In this document: piece by piece, positions 1 to 5,477 of the stretch | Numbering within the stretch: position 1 is the stretch's first letter | Layout of the letters: the number at the start of each line of letters is the position of its first letter | The notes under the pieces: model-generated | Seen by the model: only the letters and a program-made list of their open reading frames with translations | Database searches by the model: none | What the model was told of the DNA's origin: nothing | Origin: an uncultured Erysipelotrichaceae bacterium | GTDB lineage: Bacteria > Bacillota_I > Bacilli_A > RF39 > UBA660 | Reading direction: 5' to 3' | DNA: 5,477 nucleotides | Assembly: GCA_902797105.1 (NCBI GenBank) | Contig: CADBRL010000025.1 | Coordinates: 1 to 5,477, forward strand | Program-made: the position numbers and the translations under genes

Positions 1-1188
1 AGTATAACCTTTATAGCAAGGAATGCCAAGTTCTTTAGCATATTCTCCTACTATATCAGTAGTTCCTCCAATAGCGTAAATATACACAACATTTTTCATA
101 TAATCATCAAGTTCATGATAATCTTGATTTCTATCTAGTCCCCCAAGAATTAAATGAACATTTTTACCAAAAGTCTTTAAAGCAGTAATCGTAGAAGTTG
201 GATTAGTGGACTTACTATCATTATAATATTTAACACCATTTATATTTCTCACAAATTCCAAACGATGTTCAACTCCCCCAAAGTTTTTCAAAAACTCTTT
301 TATTCTCTCAACATCCATTTTAAAATAACTACATACAATTAAGGCTGCCATAACATTTTCTATATTATGTTCTCCAGGTACTACAATATCATTAATATTT
401 AAAACCTTTTCATTATCTAAATAGATATATCCATCTTTAAAATACGCTTTACATGTAATATCTTTTCTACTAAAGTAAACTTTATTAGATTTTATATCTT
501 CACTTACTTTACATGCATCTTCATTATCTTTATTAATAACAGCTATATCTTTACTAGTATGATTATTAAATATTTTTTTCTTAGTTTTCATATAATGTTC
601 ATAAGTTCCATGATAATCCAAATGCGTTGGACAAATATTAGTAAGAACACTTATATCAGTTTTAAAATCATAAAAATCACATAATTGGTGGTCACTTATT
701 TCCAAAAGTAAAATATCTCCACTTTTAATAGTTTCAAGTAAATCAGTAAGTGGTGTTCCAATATTTCCCCCAAGAACTACATTATTTTCAGAAACCTTTA
801 GCATATTATATAGCATTGTTGTTGTAGTAGTCTTACCATTAGAACCAGTAACACCAATAATTTTAATATCTTTTGGTAAGAAATGATAGGCAACTTCCAT
901 TTCATTTTCAACGCGTAAATTTAAATCTTCACACTTTTTAATCAAAGGACTAGTTGACATAATTGCTGGATTTTTAATTACTAAATTCCAAGTATTATCA
1001 ATTAAATCCAACTGATTATTAGTTATAACAATTTCTATACCTAAATTTTCTAATTCATTTTTTATATTATCATCAATAGCATTTAAATCTGTAAGAACAA
1101 TTTTATTATTTTTATTTGCAAGTAACTTAGCAACAGCAATTCCACTTTTAGCTGCTCCCAAAATTAATATTTTTTTATTTTCATACAC
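1..1188 (-). CDS. murD: UDP-N-acetylmuramoylalanine--D-glutamate ligase (MurD), C-terminus cut by window edge
   Basis: MurD is a cytoplasmic peptidoglycan ligase that adds D-glutamate to UDP-MurNAc-L-alanine using ATP. The visible 396 residues show the three Mur-ligase domains in order. The N-terminal Rossmann-like domain has ILGAAKSG at 9-16 and IKNPAI at 71-76. The ATP-binding domain has P-loop GVTGSNGKTT at 112-121, GGNIG at 140-144, NI..THLDYH at 184-193 and K203, which aligns with the carbamylated lysine of E. coli MurD. The substrate and C-terminal part has PGEHNIEN at 271-278, GVEHRLEF at 305-312, NDSKSTNP at 323-330 and LGGLDRN. Family members have about 450 residues, so roughly 50 are lost at the left edge. 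The start is GTG at 1186-1188: two in-frame TGA codons lie just upstream, and a GGTGAT Shine-Dalgarno (1194-1199) sits 5 nt before it. Two usual motif residues differ (EISDHQL and THLD; see findings). The MurD call is secure. Confidence 0.96.
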   Translation of the reverse strand, partial: MYENKKILILGAAKSGIAVAKLLANKNNKIVLTDLNAIDDNIKNELENLGIEIVITNNQLDLIDNTWNLVIKNPAIMSTSPLIKKCEDLNLRVENEMEVAYHFLPKDIKIIGVTGSNGKTTTTTMLYNMLKVSENNVVLGGNIGTPLTDLLETIKSGDILLLEISDHQLCDFYDFKTDISVLTNICPTHLDYHGTYEHYMKTKKKIFNNHTSKDIAVINKDNEDACKVSEDIKSNKVYFSRKDITCKAYFKDGYIYLDNEKVLNINDIVVPGEHNIENVMAALIVCSYFKMDVERIKEFLKNFGGVEHRLEFVRNINGVKYYNDSKSTNPTSTITALKTFGKNVHLILGGLDRNQDYHELDDYMKNVVYIYAIGGTTDIVGEYAKELGIPCYKGYT

Positions 1189-1205
1189 AAATCATCACCC
1201 ATTTA

Positions 1206-1234
1206 ATTATATTATTTATATTGCAAAAATGCAA
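1206..1234 (-). promoter_or_regulatory. Candidate promoter for murD
   Basis: On the minus strand, TTGCAT (1229-1234) and a perfect TATAAT (1206-1211) are separated by 17 bp. The -35 box matches the consensus at only three of six positions. The expected start near 1199 would leave a leader of only about 12 nt, beginning at the Shine-Dalgarno. A perfect 5-4-5 inverted repeat (TTGCA, 4 nt, TGCAA; 1221-1234) covers the -35 box and could be an operator or chance. AT-rich DNA gives such matches easily, so murD may instead be transcribed from the upstream gene, 52 bp away. Confidence 0.35.
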
Positions 1235-1240
1235 TAACTC

Positions 1241-2008
1241 TTATTTTTCTTTTTTATAAGTAAGAACGTAATTAGAAGTTATATCCATAGTTTCTCTTAC
1301 ACATGGAATAGCAGTAGTAACAAAACCTAATCTTTCAAAATCCCTTAGTTCATCATAATAATTCCAAGCATAAAGAGCCTGAATAACACATGGATTAAAC
1401 CTATCTAAAAGCCATTTAAAATCACTCGGGGTTGAATTAATCCAAAAATAAATATTTGAAAGAAGCATAATATCATAACTTTTATTTCTCTCATCACCTA
1501 AAGCCAAATGAATAAAATCATCAATCAAGCATCTAGGTAATTCACAATTATTTAAAATATCCTTTAATATATAAAAACTTTCTTCATTTAAATAAGGAAG
1601 TATTCTTTGATACTCTTCAAAAGTTAAACTATCCAGTAATCCCGCTTTTATTTTCATAGATGAAAACTTTAAATTCAAAATCCTAAATTTATCAAAAAAC
1701 TTTCTAACATCCAAAGGCAAATATTCTCTTATTTTTAAATATATTTTAATATTATTTAAATTATCTTCAATAAAAAACTTACAAAATTCTTCATAACTTA
1801 AGTATCTAATTGCCATAAACTTTAAAACAAAATGATACCAAGCATTTCCATTTATATCAAATACAGTAACATTTTTAGCACCAGCAAGCATCGCTGTAAA
1901 ATATTGGTCACCACCCCCAATAACACTTAAAACATCAGCATTATCAAAATTATACACATCTGGATAAGCAGCAACATATTCATTAGTAAAACCATAAACT
2001 TTATTCAT
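1241..2008 (-). CDS. Compact DUF3419/BtaA-like SAM-dependent transferase (putative)
   Basis: This 255-residue protein has no signal peptide or membrane segment and is probably cytosolic. Residues 26-34 (VLSVIGGGD) look like the glycine-rich SAM-binding motif I of class I methyltransferase folds, and 47-53 (VTVFDIN) look like motif II with acidic D51. The order VLS.IGGGD, LLAGAK-type helix, V..DIN, LK..AI..L.YEEF..FF resembles the start of the DUF3419 family. That family includes BtaA, which moves the 3-amino-3-carboxypropyl group of SAM onto diacylglycerol in betaine-lipid synthesis. YDIMLLSNIYFW (178-189) could be the motif IV strand. BtaA-type proteins are usually clearly longer, so this is a reduced or divergent relative and its substrate is unknown. 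The ATG is supported by an AAGGGGAG Shine-Dalgarno at 2019-2026, 10 nt upstream, and by a good promoter before it. A generic methyltransferase is the main alternative. The fold is fairly likely; the exact reaction is inference. Confidence 0.6.
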   Translation of the reverse strand: MNKVYGFTNEYVAAYPDVYNFDNADVLSVIGGGDQYFTAMLAGAKNVTVFDINGNAWYHFVLKFMAIRYLSYEEFCKFFIEDNLNNIKIYLKIREYLPLDVRKFFDKFRILNLKFSSMKIKAGLLDSLTFEEYQRILPYLNEESFYILKDILNNCELPRCLIDDFIHLALGDERNKSYDIMLLSNIYFWINSTPSDFKWLLDRFNPCVIQALYAWNYYDELRDFERLGFVTTAIPCVRETMDITSNYVLTYKKEK

Positions 2009-2038
2009 AAATAAAAAACTCCCCTTAATGTGTAAATT

Positions 2039-2067
2039 ATTCTACCATTAAAAGAAGCTTTTGTAAA
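2039..2067 (-). promoter_or_regulatory. Extended -10 sigma-A promoter for the DUF3419-like gene
   Basis: On the minus strand, TTTACA (2062-2067, five of six consensus bases) is followed after 17 bp by TAGAAT (2039-2044, five of six). A TGG immediately before the -10 box gives the extended TGn motif. The predicted start near 2032 leaves a leader of about 24 nt containing the AAGGGGAG ribosome site. The promoter lies in the 65-bp gap after the CmpB-family gene, so the DUF3419-like gene can be expressed independently of it. Confidence 0.7.
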
Positions 2068-2073
2068 TAAAAA

Positions 2074-2727
2074 TTACTTTATTTTTCTAAATATCTCAAA
2101 TTTAGGAAATGCATTTTTAATACGTCTATATAAAACAGTATTTTCTTGAAACCATTTTTCAATATATTTCTTTATTTTTTCTGTATTATCTTTTCTTTCA
2201 CTTTTAATCTTACCTTTTATTTTAAATAAAATATATGTTGATACAACATTATCTATTAAATAAACAACAAATATTACACTAGAAACTACAATAAGTGCTG
2301 TAGAAGAAAGCTTTCCTACAATTCCTATTATTACAGGATGCACAACATATATAATCAAAAGTGCAAGTAAACCAAAAGGTATCATAGTTTCTAAACATAT
2401 TCTACCATTAATATTAAATCTTTTACTAGAATAATCCCACCATCTAACATTATATATTTTTTCCATAAAATAACTAGTAAAATACTCAAGTAATGAACAA
2501 ATTAATATAGCTTTTAAAAATACTGCCAAAATATCTGTTGTGTTTTTACCTACCGCTAAAATAATAGCTAAAGATCCCCAACCATAAATCGGACAATAGG
2601 GGCCAATTAAAAAACCTCTATTTATAAACTTATGCTTGTTCCATAAAGATACACAAACTTCCATTAACCATCCAATAAAAGCATAAATAATAAAGTATAA
2701 AAAATATTTGCAAATTGTTTCCATCAT
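2074..2727 (-). CDS. CmpB-family putative ABC-transporter permease-like membrane protein (PF06541)
   Basis: This 217-residue multi-pass membrane protein carries the signature motifs of the family called putative ABC-transporter type IV / CmpB: GW..E at 19-23, NRGFLIGPYCPIYG at 36-49, EY at 81-82, WWDYS at 96-100 and NINGRICLE at 105-113. Hydrophobic segments lie at about 7-24, 48-60, 64-84, 114-134 and 142-168. A strongly basic tail (about 169-217) is probably cytoplasmic. No ATP-binding protein or solute-binding protein is encoded beside it, so transport is only a family label; the biochemical role of these stand-alone proteins is not established. The start is the first of two adjacent ATG codons, because AAAGGATGA (2735-2743) lies 7 nt before it, a better spacing than for the second ATG. 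The gene has its own promoter upstream and is divergent from the small RNA. Confidence 0.85.
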   Translation of the reverse strand: MMETICKYFLYFIIYAFIGWLMEVCVSLWNKHKFINRGFLIGPYCPIYGWGSLAIILAVGKNTTDILAVFLKAILICSLLEYFTSYFMEKIYNVRWWDYSSKRFNINGRICLETMIPFGLLALLIIYVVHPVIIGIVGKLSSTALIVVSSVIFVVYLIDNVVSTYILFKIKGKIKSERKDNTEKIKKYIEKWFQENTVLYRRIKNAFPKFEIFRKIK

Positions 2728-2750
2728 TTAAAAATCATCCTTTCATAAAA

Positions 2751-2779
2751 ATTATATCACATATTTTTCAAAGTTTAAA
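2751..2779 (-). promoter_or_regulatory. Extended -10 promoter for the CmpB-family gene
   Basis: On the minus strand there is a perfect TATAAT (2751-2756) preceded by TGA, giving an extended -10. TTTAAA (2774-2779, four of six consensus bases) lies 17 bp upstream as the -35. The predicted start near 2744 gives a short leader of about 17 nt that begins at the AAAGGATGA ribosome site. The promoter is arranged back to back with the plus-strand small-RNA promoter, with 19 bp between the two -35 boxes. Confidence 0.6.
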
Positions 2780-2798
2780 TATTTTTTAGCCATATCAT

Positions 2799-2827
2799 TT
2801 GACAACAAGACTAATATAACATATAAT
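2799..2827 (+). promoter_or_regulatory. Perfect consensus sigma-A promoter driving a plus-strand small RNA
   Basis: TTGACA (2799-2804) and TATAAT (2822-2827) are exact consensus hexamers with the optimal 17-bp spacer. This is the best promoter in the window and the only convincing one on the plus strand. The expected start, 7 nt after the -10 box, is G2834, which is the first base of a long-range stem in the predicted RNA. There is no plus-strand protein gene downstream, only a terminator about 70-90 nt away. Confidence 0.82.
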
Positions 2828-2833
2828 TATTAT

Positions 2834-2923
2834 GTGAGCAACATCTCTTTTTCATATTTTACCAAAGGTTAATACCTTTTGATGTTAAACTCACACTTAA
2901 AAAACGCTTCACAGCGTTTTTTT
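2834..2923 (+). ncRNA. Predicted structured small RNA, about 90 nt, family not recognised
   Basis: The transcript is bounded by a perfect promoter and an intrinsic terminator. Its ends pair: GUGAG (2834-2838) with CUCAC (2890-2894), then AACAUC (2840-2845) with GAUGUU (2881-2886). C2839 faces an AAA bulge (2887-2889). Inside is a second hairpin, AAAGGU (2864-2869) with ACCUUU (2874-2879), closed by the tetraloop UAAU. Between the outer stem and this hairpin lies an unpaired U/C-rich stretch (2846-2863), a possible site for pairing with target RNA. The 3' end is the terminator hairpin. The only ATGs inside either hit a stop at once or lack a ribosome site, so it is unlikely to encode protein. 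It lacks the SRP RNA apical motif and is far shorter than 6S RNA or tmRNA. It is not a riboswitch leader for a visible gene, because the next gene points the other way. Structure and boundaries are read from sequence; existence as an RNA and any function are inference. Confidence 0.72.
2899..2923. terminator. Bidirectional intrinsic terminator between the small RNA and the tex unit
   Basis: The core stem AAAACGCT (2901-2908) pairs with AGCGTTTT (2913-2920) around the loop TCAC, and two more A-T pairs can extend it to 2899 and 2922. On the plus strand a run of seven T (2917-2923) completes an ideal terminator for the small RNA. On the minus strand the hairpin begins right after the TAA of the 2922-3617 gene and also ends in a run of six T, so the same element can end the tex unit. 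Confidence 0.88.
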
Positions 2924-3617
2924 ATTTTAAGCTTTTTAAATAATCTTTAACATTTTCTATTTCATAAACAGCAAACTTAGTATTTCCATTTACTTCTCTT
3001 TTAACGAGTAACTCATTTTCACTAAAATCTTCAAATACTAAAGTATATTTTTCTTCATTATTTTCACAATTAACTTTATAGCTATATTCATTTTTATAAT
3101 TTTTCACTACAGGTTCAACATTTTTACTATTATATATCTTATCAACTAAACCAGTCATATTCTTTTCAGTTATATCTCCACTTAGATATGCACTTTTATT
3201 AATATAATCATATACCCACATATCACTAAGTTTATAATCACTACTACAATAATTATCACTTACATAATCTAGTTTAACTTCTCTATAATAACTATTACTT
3301 ACAATAACATAATTAGTAATAGTTATTTTATTATTTTTATCATAATAATATTTACCATAACAAAGCTCTAGGTCATCTAGGTAATCTTTCTTCATATTTT
3401 CTAAAGTACTATTAGATAAGAACGTATAAAACTTAGCTTTATTAGTATTATCATCATCGATTACATACATAAATCTTTTAATCGGAATACCTTCACCTTC
3501 CATAACTTCAGACTTATAAACATCATATATAAAAGTCTTATTTATAAGAAGATAAAAACAACCTCCTATTATTAAAAATATAATAGCAATTTTAATTAAT
3601 CTAAATATTAATTTCAT
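2922..3617 (-). CDS. Membrane-anchored extracytoplasmic protein of unknown function
   Basis: I do not recognise this 231-residue protein. It starts with a short basic stretch (K2, R6, K9) and a hydrophobic segment at about 10-25, which fits an N-terminal anchor with the rest outside the membrane. IIGGC (16-20) fits a loose lipobox pattern, but the hydrophobic run continues past C20 (FYLLI), so an uncleaved signal anchor seems more likely than a lipoprotein. The outer part (about 35-231) is rich in Tyr, Asn, Asp and Lys and looks like a soluble beta-rich domain, with three further cysteines at 86, 124 and 184. LCYGKYYYD (85-93) and SDMWVYDY (131-138) are the most distinctive stretches. The ATG lies three bases after the tex stop. 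Its GAGGAG ribosome site is formed by the last two tex codons, so translation is probably coupled. No function linking it to Tex can be read from the sequence. It is a real gene on grounds of its start context, length and tight spacing. Confidence 0.85.
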   Translation of the reverse strand: MKLIFRLIKIAIIFLIIGGCFYLLINKTFIYDVYKSEVMEGEGIPIKRFMYVIDDDNTNKAKFYTFLSNSTLENMKKDYLDDLELCYGKYYYDKNNKITITNYVIVSNSYYREVKLDYVSDNYCSSDYKLSDMWVYDYINKSAYLSGDITEKNMTGLVDKIYNSKNVEPVVKNYKNEYSYKVNCENNEEKYTLVFEDFSENELLVKREVNGNTKFAVYEIENVKDYLKSLK

Positions 3618-3620
3618 AAC

Positions 3621-5477
3621 CTACTCCTCAATTAAAGATAAATTAACTCTTCCCTTTTCTTTATCAATACCAATAACATATACAGTAATAATATCTCCAA
3701 CTTTTAATATTTCACTTGGATGTTTAACATAAGATTTACTCATTTTAGAAATATGTACTAAACCATCATCATGAAGACCAATATCCACAAAAGCACCAAA
3801 AGCAGTAACATTTCTAACTGTACCTTCTAAACTCATGCCAAGTTCTAAATCATCGATTGTTAAAACATCACTTCTAAGTGTCATTTGTTTAACATCATCA
3901 CGTGGGTCAATAACACCACTTACTAAATTATTTTTAAAACTTTCCCATTTTTCACTGCTAATTTCATATTTACTTGTAATAGCTTCATCTTTAATACTTG
4001 CAAGTTTACTTTCCATTTCCTTAGTTCCAACTAGCTTTACATCAATATTATTATCAATTAATATTTTATTAACAATTTCATAATCTTCTGGGTGTATATT
4101 AGTTTTATCTAAAGGATTATTCCCAAATATACGTAGGAATCCTGCAGATTGTTCAAATATTTTATCATCCATACCAGATACTTTCTTTAATTCTTCACGT
4201 GATGTAAAACCGCCATTTTTCTTTTTATATTCTTGCATCTTACCAATCACTTTTTTATTTAAACCAGATACATAACCTAAAATACTATCACTAGCATTAT
4301 TTAAATTAACACCAACTTCATTAACAACTTTACTGACTACAAAACCTAATTCTTCATCAAGTTCTTTTTGTTTTAAATCATGTTGATATAACCCAACACC
4401 AATGCTCTTTGGATCAATCTTAACAAGTTCAGACAAAGCATCTTGAAGTCTCCGACCAATTGAAACAGCACTTCTTTGTTCAACAGAATAATCAGGAAAT
4501 TCTTTCTTAGCCAAGCTACTCGCCGAATACACACTAGCACCAGCTTCACTAACAATAACATATTTTACATCTAAGTTATATTTTTTAATTAAATTTGCTA
4601 CGAACATTTCACTTTCTCTTGATGCAGTACCATTACCAATAGCAATTATCTTAACATTATGTTTTTGTATTAAAGCAAGCATAATTTTTTCAGCCATATC
4701 AACCTCTTTTTTAGGTTCATGTGGATAAATTACCCCAATTTCTAAAACATCACCATTTTCATTTAAAACAGCAAGCTTACATCCAGTTCTAAAGGCTGGG
4801 TCAAATCCTAGTACTCTATTTCCCTTAATCGGAGGGGTAAGTAATAAATTTTCTAAATTATTACCAAATTCATTAATACCAAATTCACTTGCTTTATCAT
4901 AAAGTTCTGCTTTAATATCTCGTTCTAAAGATGGTTCCAAAAGTCTTTTCCAAGCATCTTCAATAAAAAGTATCATATCATCAACAAGGGGAGATTTTTT
5001 ATTACCTATTATTTGTTCTTCTAGGTATTTAATAACACCAGATTTATCCAAACTAAGGGAATATGTAACAACCTTTTCTTTATCAGCACGAGCAAGAGCA
5101 AGCACTTGATGTGGCTTAACACTAGTTATCTTACATTCAAAATCATAATATATTTCATATGTCTTATTTTCATCAACTGCACCTTTTTTAAGTTTACCTT
5201 TAACTAAACCATTATACCAATAATAATTTCTAATAGCTTTTCTATATTTAGGTTTATCACTAATCCAATCAGCAATAATATATCCAGCATTAGTCATTGC
5301 TTCATCTACACTCTTAACATTTTCATTAATAAAATCTTTAGCAATTTCATCTCTAGTTCTATTTGGAAGAGTCATGATAATTTTAGCAAGAGGTTCTAAT
5401 CCAAGTTTAATAGCTTCAGTACCTTTAGTTTTTCTCTTTTCTTTAAATGGAGTATAAATATCTTCAACTTCACTTAA
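3621..5477 (-). CDS. tex: Tex family S1 RNA-binding transcription accessory protein, N-terminus cut by window edge
   Basis: Tex is a conserved cytoplasmic nucleic-acid-binding protein, related to eukaryotic Spt6, that affects transcription and RNA processing. The visible 618 residues include most of the architecture. The start LSEVEDIYTPFKEKRKTKG matches the family's N-terminal helical region. A YqgF/RNase-H-like domain follows, with GFDPAFRTG (224-232), IAIGNGTASRE (278-288) and SEAGASVYSAS (310-320). Next come RSAVSIGRRLQD (335-346) and YQHD (364-367). Helix-hairpin-helix repeats with NNASDSILGYVSGL and FEQSAGFLRI (about 390-450) and LDKTNIHPEDY (456-466) come next. The S1 domain (about 544-618) has GTVRNVTAFGAFVDIG and DGLVHIS. 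Full-length members have about 710-720 residues, so about 100 are missing. The reading frame stays open to the right edge; the ATG at 5375 is internal (it follows LAKII) and is not the start. It is the first gene of a tight pair with the membrane-anchored protein. Confidence 0.96.
   Translation of the reverse strand, partial: LSEVEDIYTPFKEKRKTKGTEAIKLGLEPLAKIIMTLPNRTRDEIAKDFINENVKSVDEAMTNAGYIIADWISDKPKYRKAIRNYYWYNGLVKGKLKKGAVDENKTYEIYYDFECKITSVKPHQVLALARADKEKVVTYSLSLDKSGVIKYLEEQIIGNKKSPLVDDMILFIEDAWKRLLEPSLERDIKAELYDKASEFGINEFGNNLENLLLTPPIKGNRVLGFDPAFRTGCKLAVLNENGDVLEIGVIYPHEPKKEVDMAEKIMLALIQKHNVKIIAIGNGTASRESEMFVANLIKKYNLDVKYVIVSEAGASVYSASSLAKKEFPDYSVEQRSAVSIGRRLQDALSELVKIDPKSIGVGLYQHDLKQKELDEELGFVVSKVVNEVGVNLNNASDSILGYVSGLNKKVIGKMQEYKKKNGGFTSREELKKVSGMDDKIFEQSAGFLRIFGNNPLDKTNIHPEDYEIVNKILIDNNIDVKLVGTKEMESKLASIKDEAITSKYEISSEKWESFKNNLVSGVIDPRDDVKQMTLRSDVLTIDDLELGMSLEGTVRNVTAFGAFVDIGLHDDGLVHISKMSKSYVKHPSEILKVGDIITVYVIGIDKEKGRVNLSLIEE
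3624..3629 (-). promoter_or_regulatory. Ribosome binding site embedded in the end of tex
   Basis: The final two glutamate codons of tex (GAG GAG) form a GAGGAG Shine-Dalgarno placed 6 nt before the ATG at 3617, with the tex TAG stop in between. This fixes the start of the downstream gene and indicates co-transcription with tex and probable translational coupling. Confidence 0.85.

Noticed and set aside
1221..1234. TTGCA-4-TGCAA as a terminator for the DUF3419-like gene
   Set aside because: The 5-bp stem is not followed by a T run on the minus strand; at most it is an operator-like repeat.
2050..2062. AAAAG-CTT-CTTTT hairpin after the CmpB-family gene as a terminator
   Set aside because: The stem is 5 bp and nearly all A-T, with a 3-nt loop and no T run after it. 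It sits within the spacer of a good promoter and is better explained as chance.
2752..2793. Minus-strand mini-ORF of 13 codons (MAKKYLNF...)
   Set aside because: No ribosome site, and it overlaps the promoter boxes of the CmpB-family gene, so it is probably not transcribed from that promoter.
2834..2923. Type I toxin-antitoxin antisense RNA
   Set aside because: The minus strand opposite the RNA has only a 14-codon frame (MKKRCC...) without a ribosome site or a hydrophobic toxin-like segment.
2882..2950. Plus-strand short ORF from the ATG in GATGTT
   Set aside because: The ATG lies inside the closing stem of the small RNA, has no ribosome site, and the frame runs through the terminator hairpin.
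3835..4083. Plus-strand open frame of 82 codons inside tex
   Set aside because: It is antisense to well-conserved Tex sequence, with a Ser/Leu/Ile-rich translation typical of a reverse-strand shadow and no ribosome site.
4373..4561. Minus-strand open frame of 62 codons inside tex in another frame
   Set aside because: It lies wholly within the YqgF-to-HhH part of tex, and its translation has no family features.
3621..5375. tex starting at the ATG at 5375 (584 residues)
   Set aside because: The same frame stays open for 34 more codons to the window edge, and those codons encode recognisable Tex sequence (LSEVEDIYTPF...), so that Met is internal.

Overview
This is an AT-rich window from a bacterium that makes peptidoglycan. 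It carries murD and uses UGA as a stop, because two in-frame UGA codons precede the murD start and tryptophan is encoded by UGG. Clear Shine-Dalgarno sites, consensus-like promoters and the protein families point to a low-GC Bacillota, plausibly an uncultured gut Bacilli or Clostridia-type lineage rather than a wall-less Mycoplasma. The lineage is an inference; no taxonomic marker is present.

Every protein gene I can support lies on the minus strand. Transcription runs from right to left, starting with tex at the right edge. Its N-terminus lies outside the window. Three bases after its stop comes a small membrane-anchored protein of unknown function (2922-3617), and the two form a coupled unit that ends at a hairpin terminator (2899-2923). 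After an intergenic gap come a CmpB-family multi-pass membrane protein (2074-2727), a compact DUF3419/BtaA-like SAM-binding protein (1241-2008) and murD, whose C-terminus is cut by the left edge. Each of the last three has a plausible promoter of its own, so they look like separately started neighbours rather than one strict operon.

The most interesting part is the 194-base gap at 2728-2921. On the plus strand, opposite to all the genes, it has a perfect consensus sigma-A promoter (TTGACA, 17 bp, TATAAT at 2799-2827). The predicted start falls exactly at the first base of a long-range stem (GUGAG with CUCAC, then AACAUC with GAUGUU). This stem encloses a 6-bp hairpin and is followed by a strong intrinsic terminator. 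No plus-strand gene lies downstream. The simplest reading is a free-standing, highly expressed structured small RNA of about 90 nt that I do not recognise. It is divergent from the CmpB-family gene and shares its bidirectional terminator with the tex unit.

No transposons, CRISPR arrays, tRNAs or rRNAs are visible. No gene-free stretch exceeds 300 bases.
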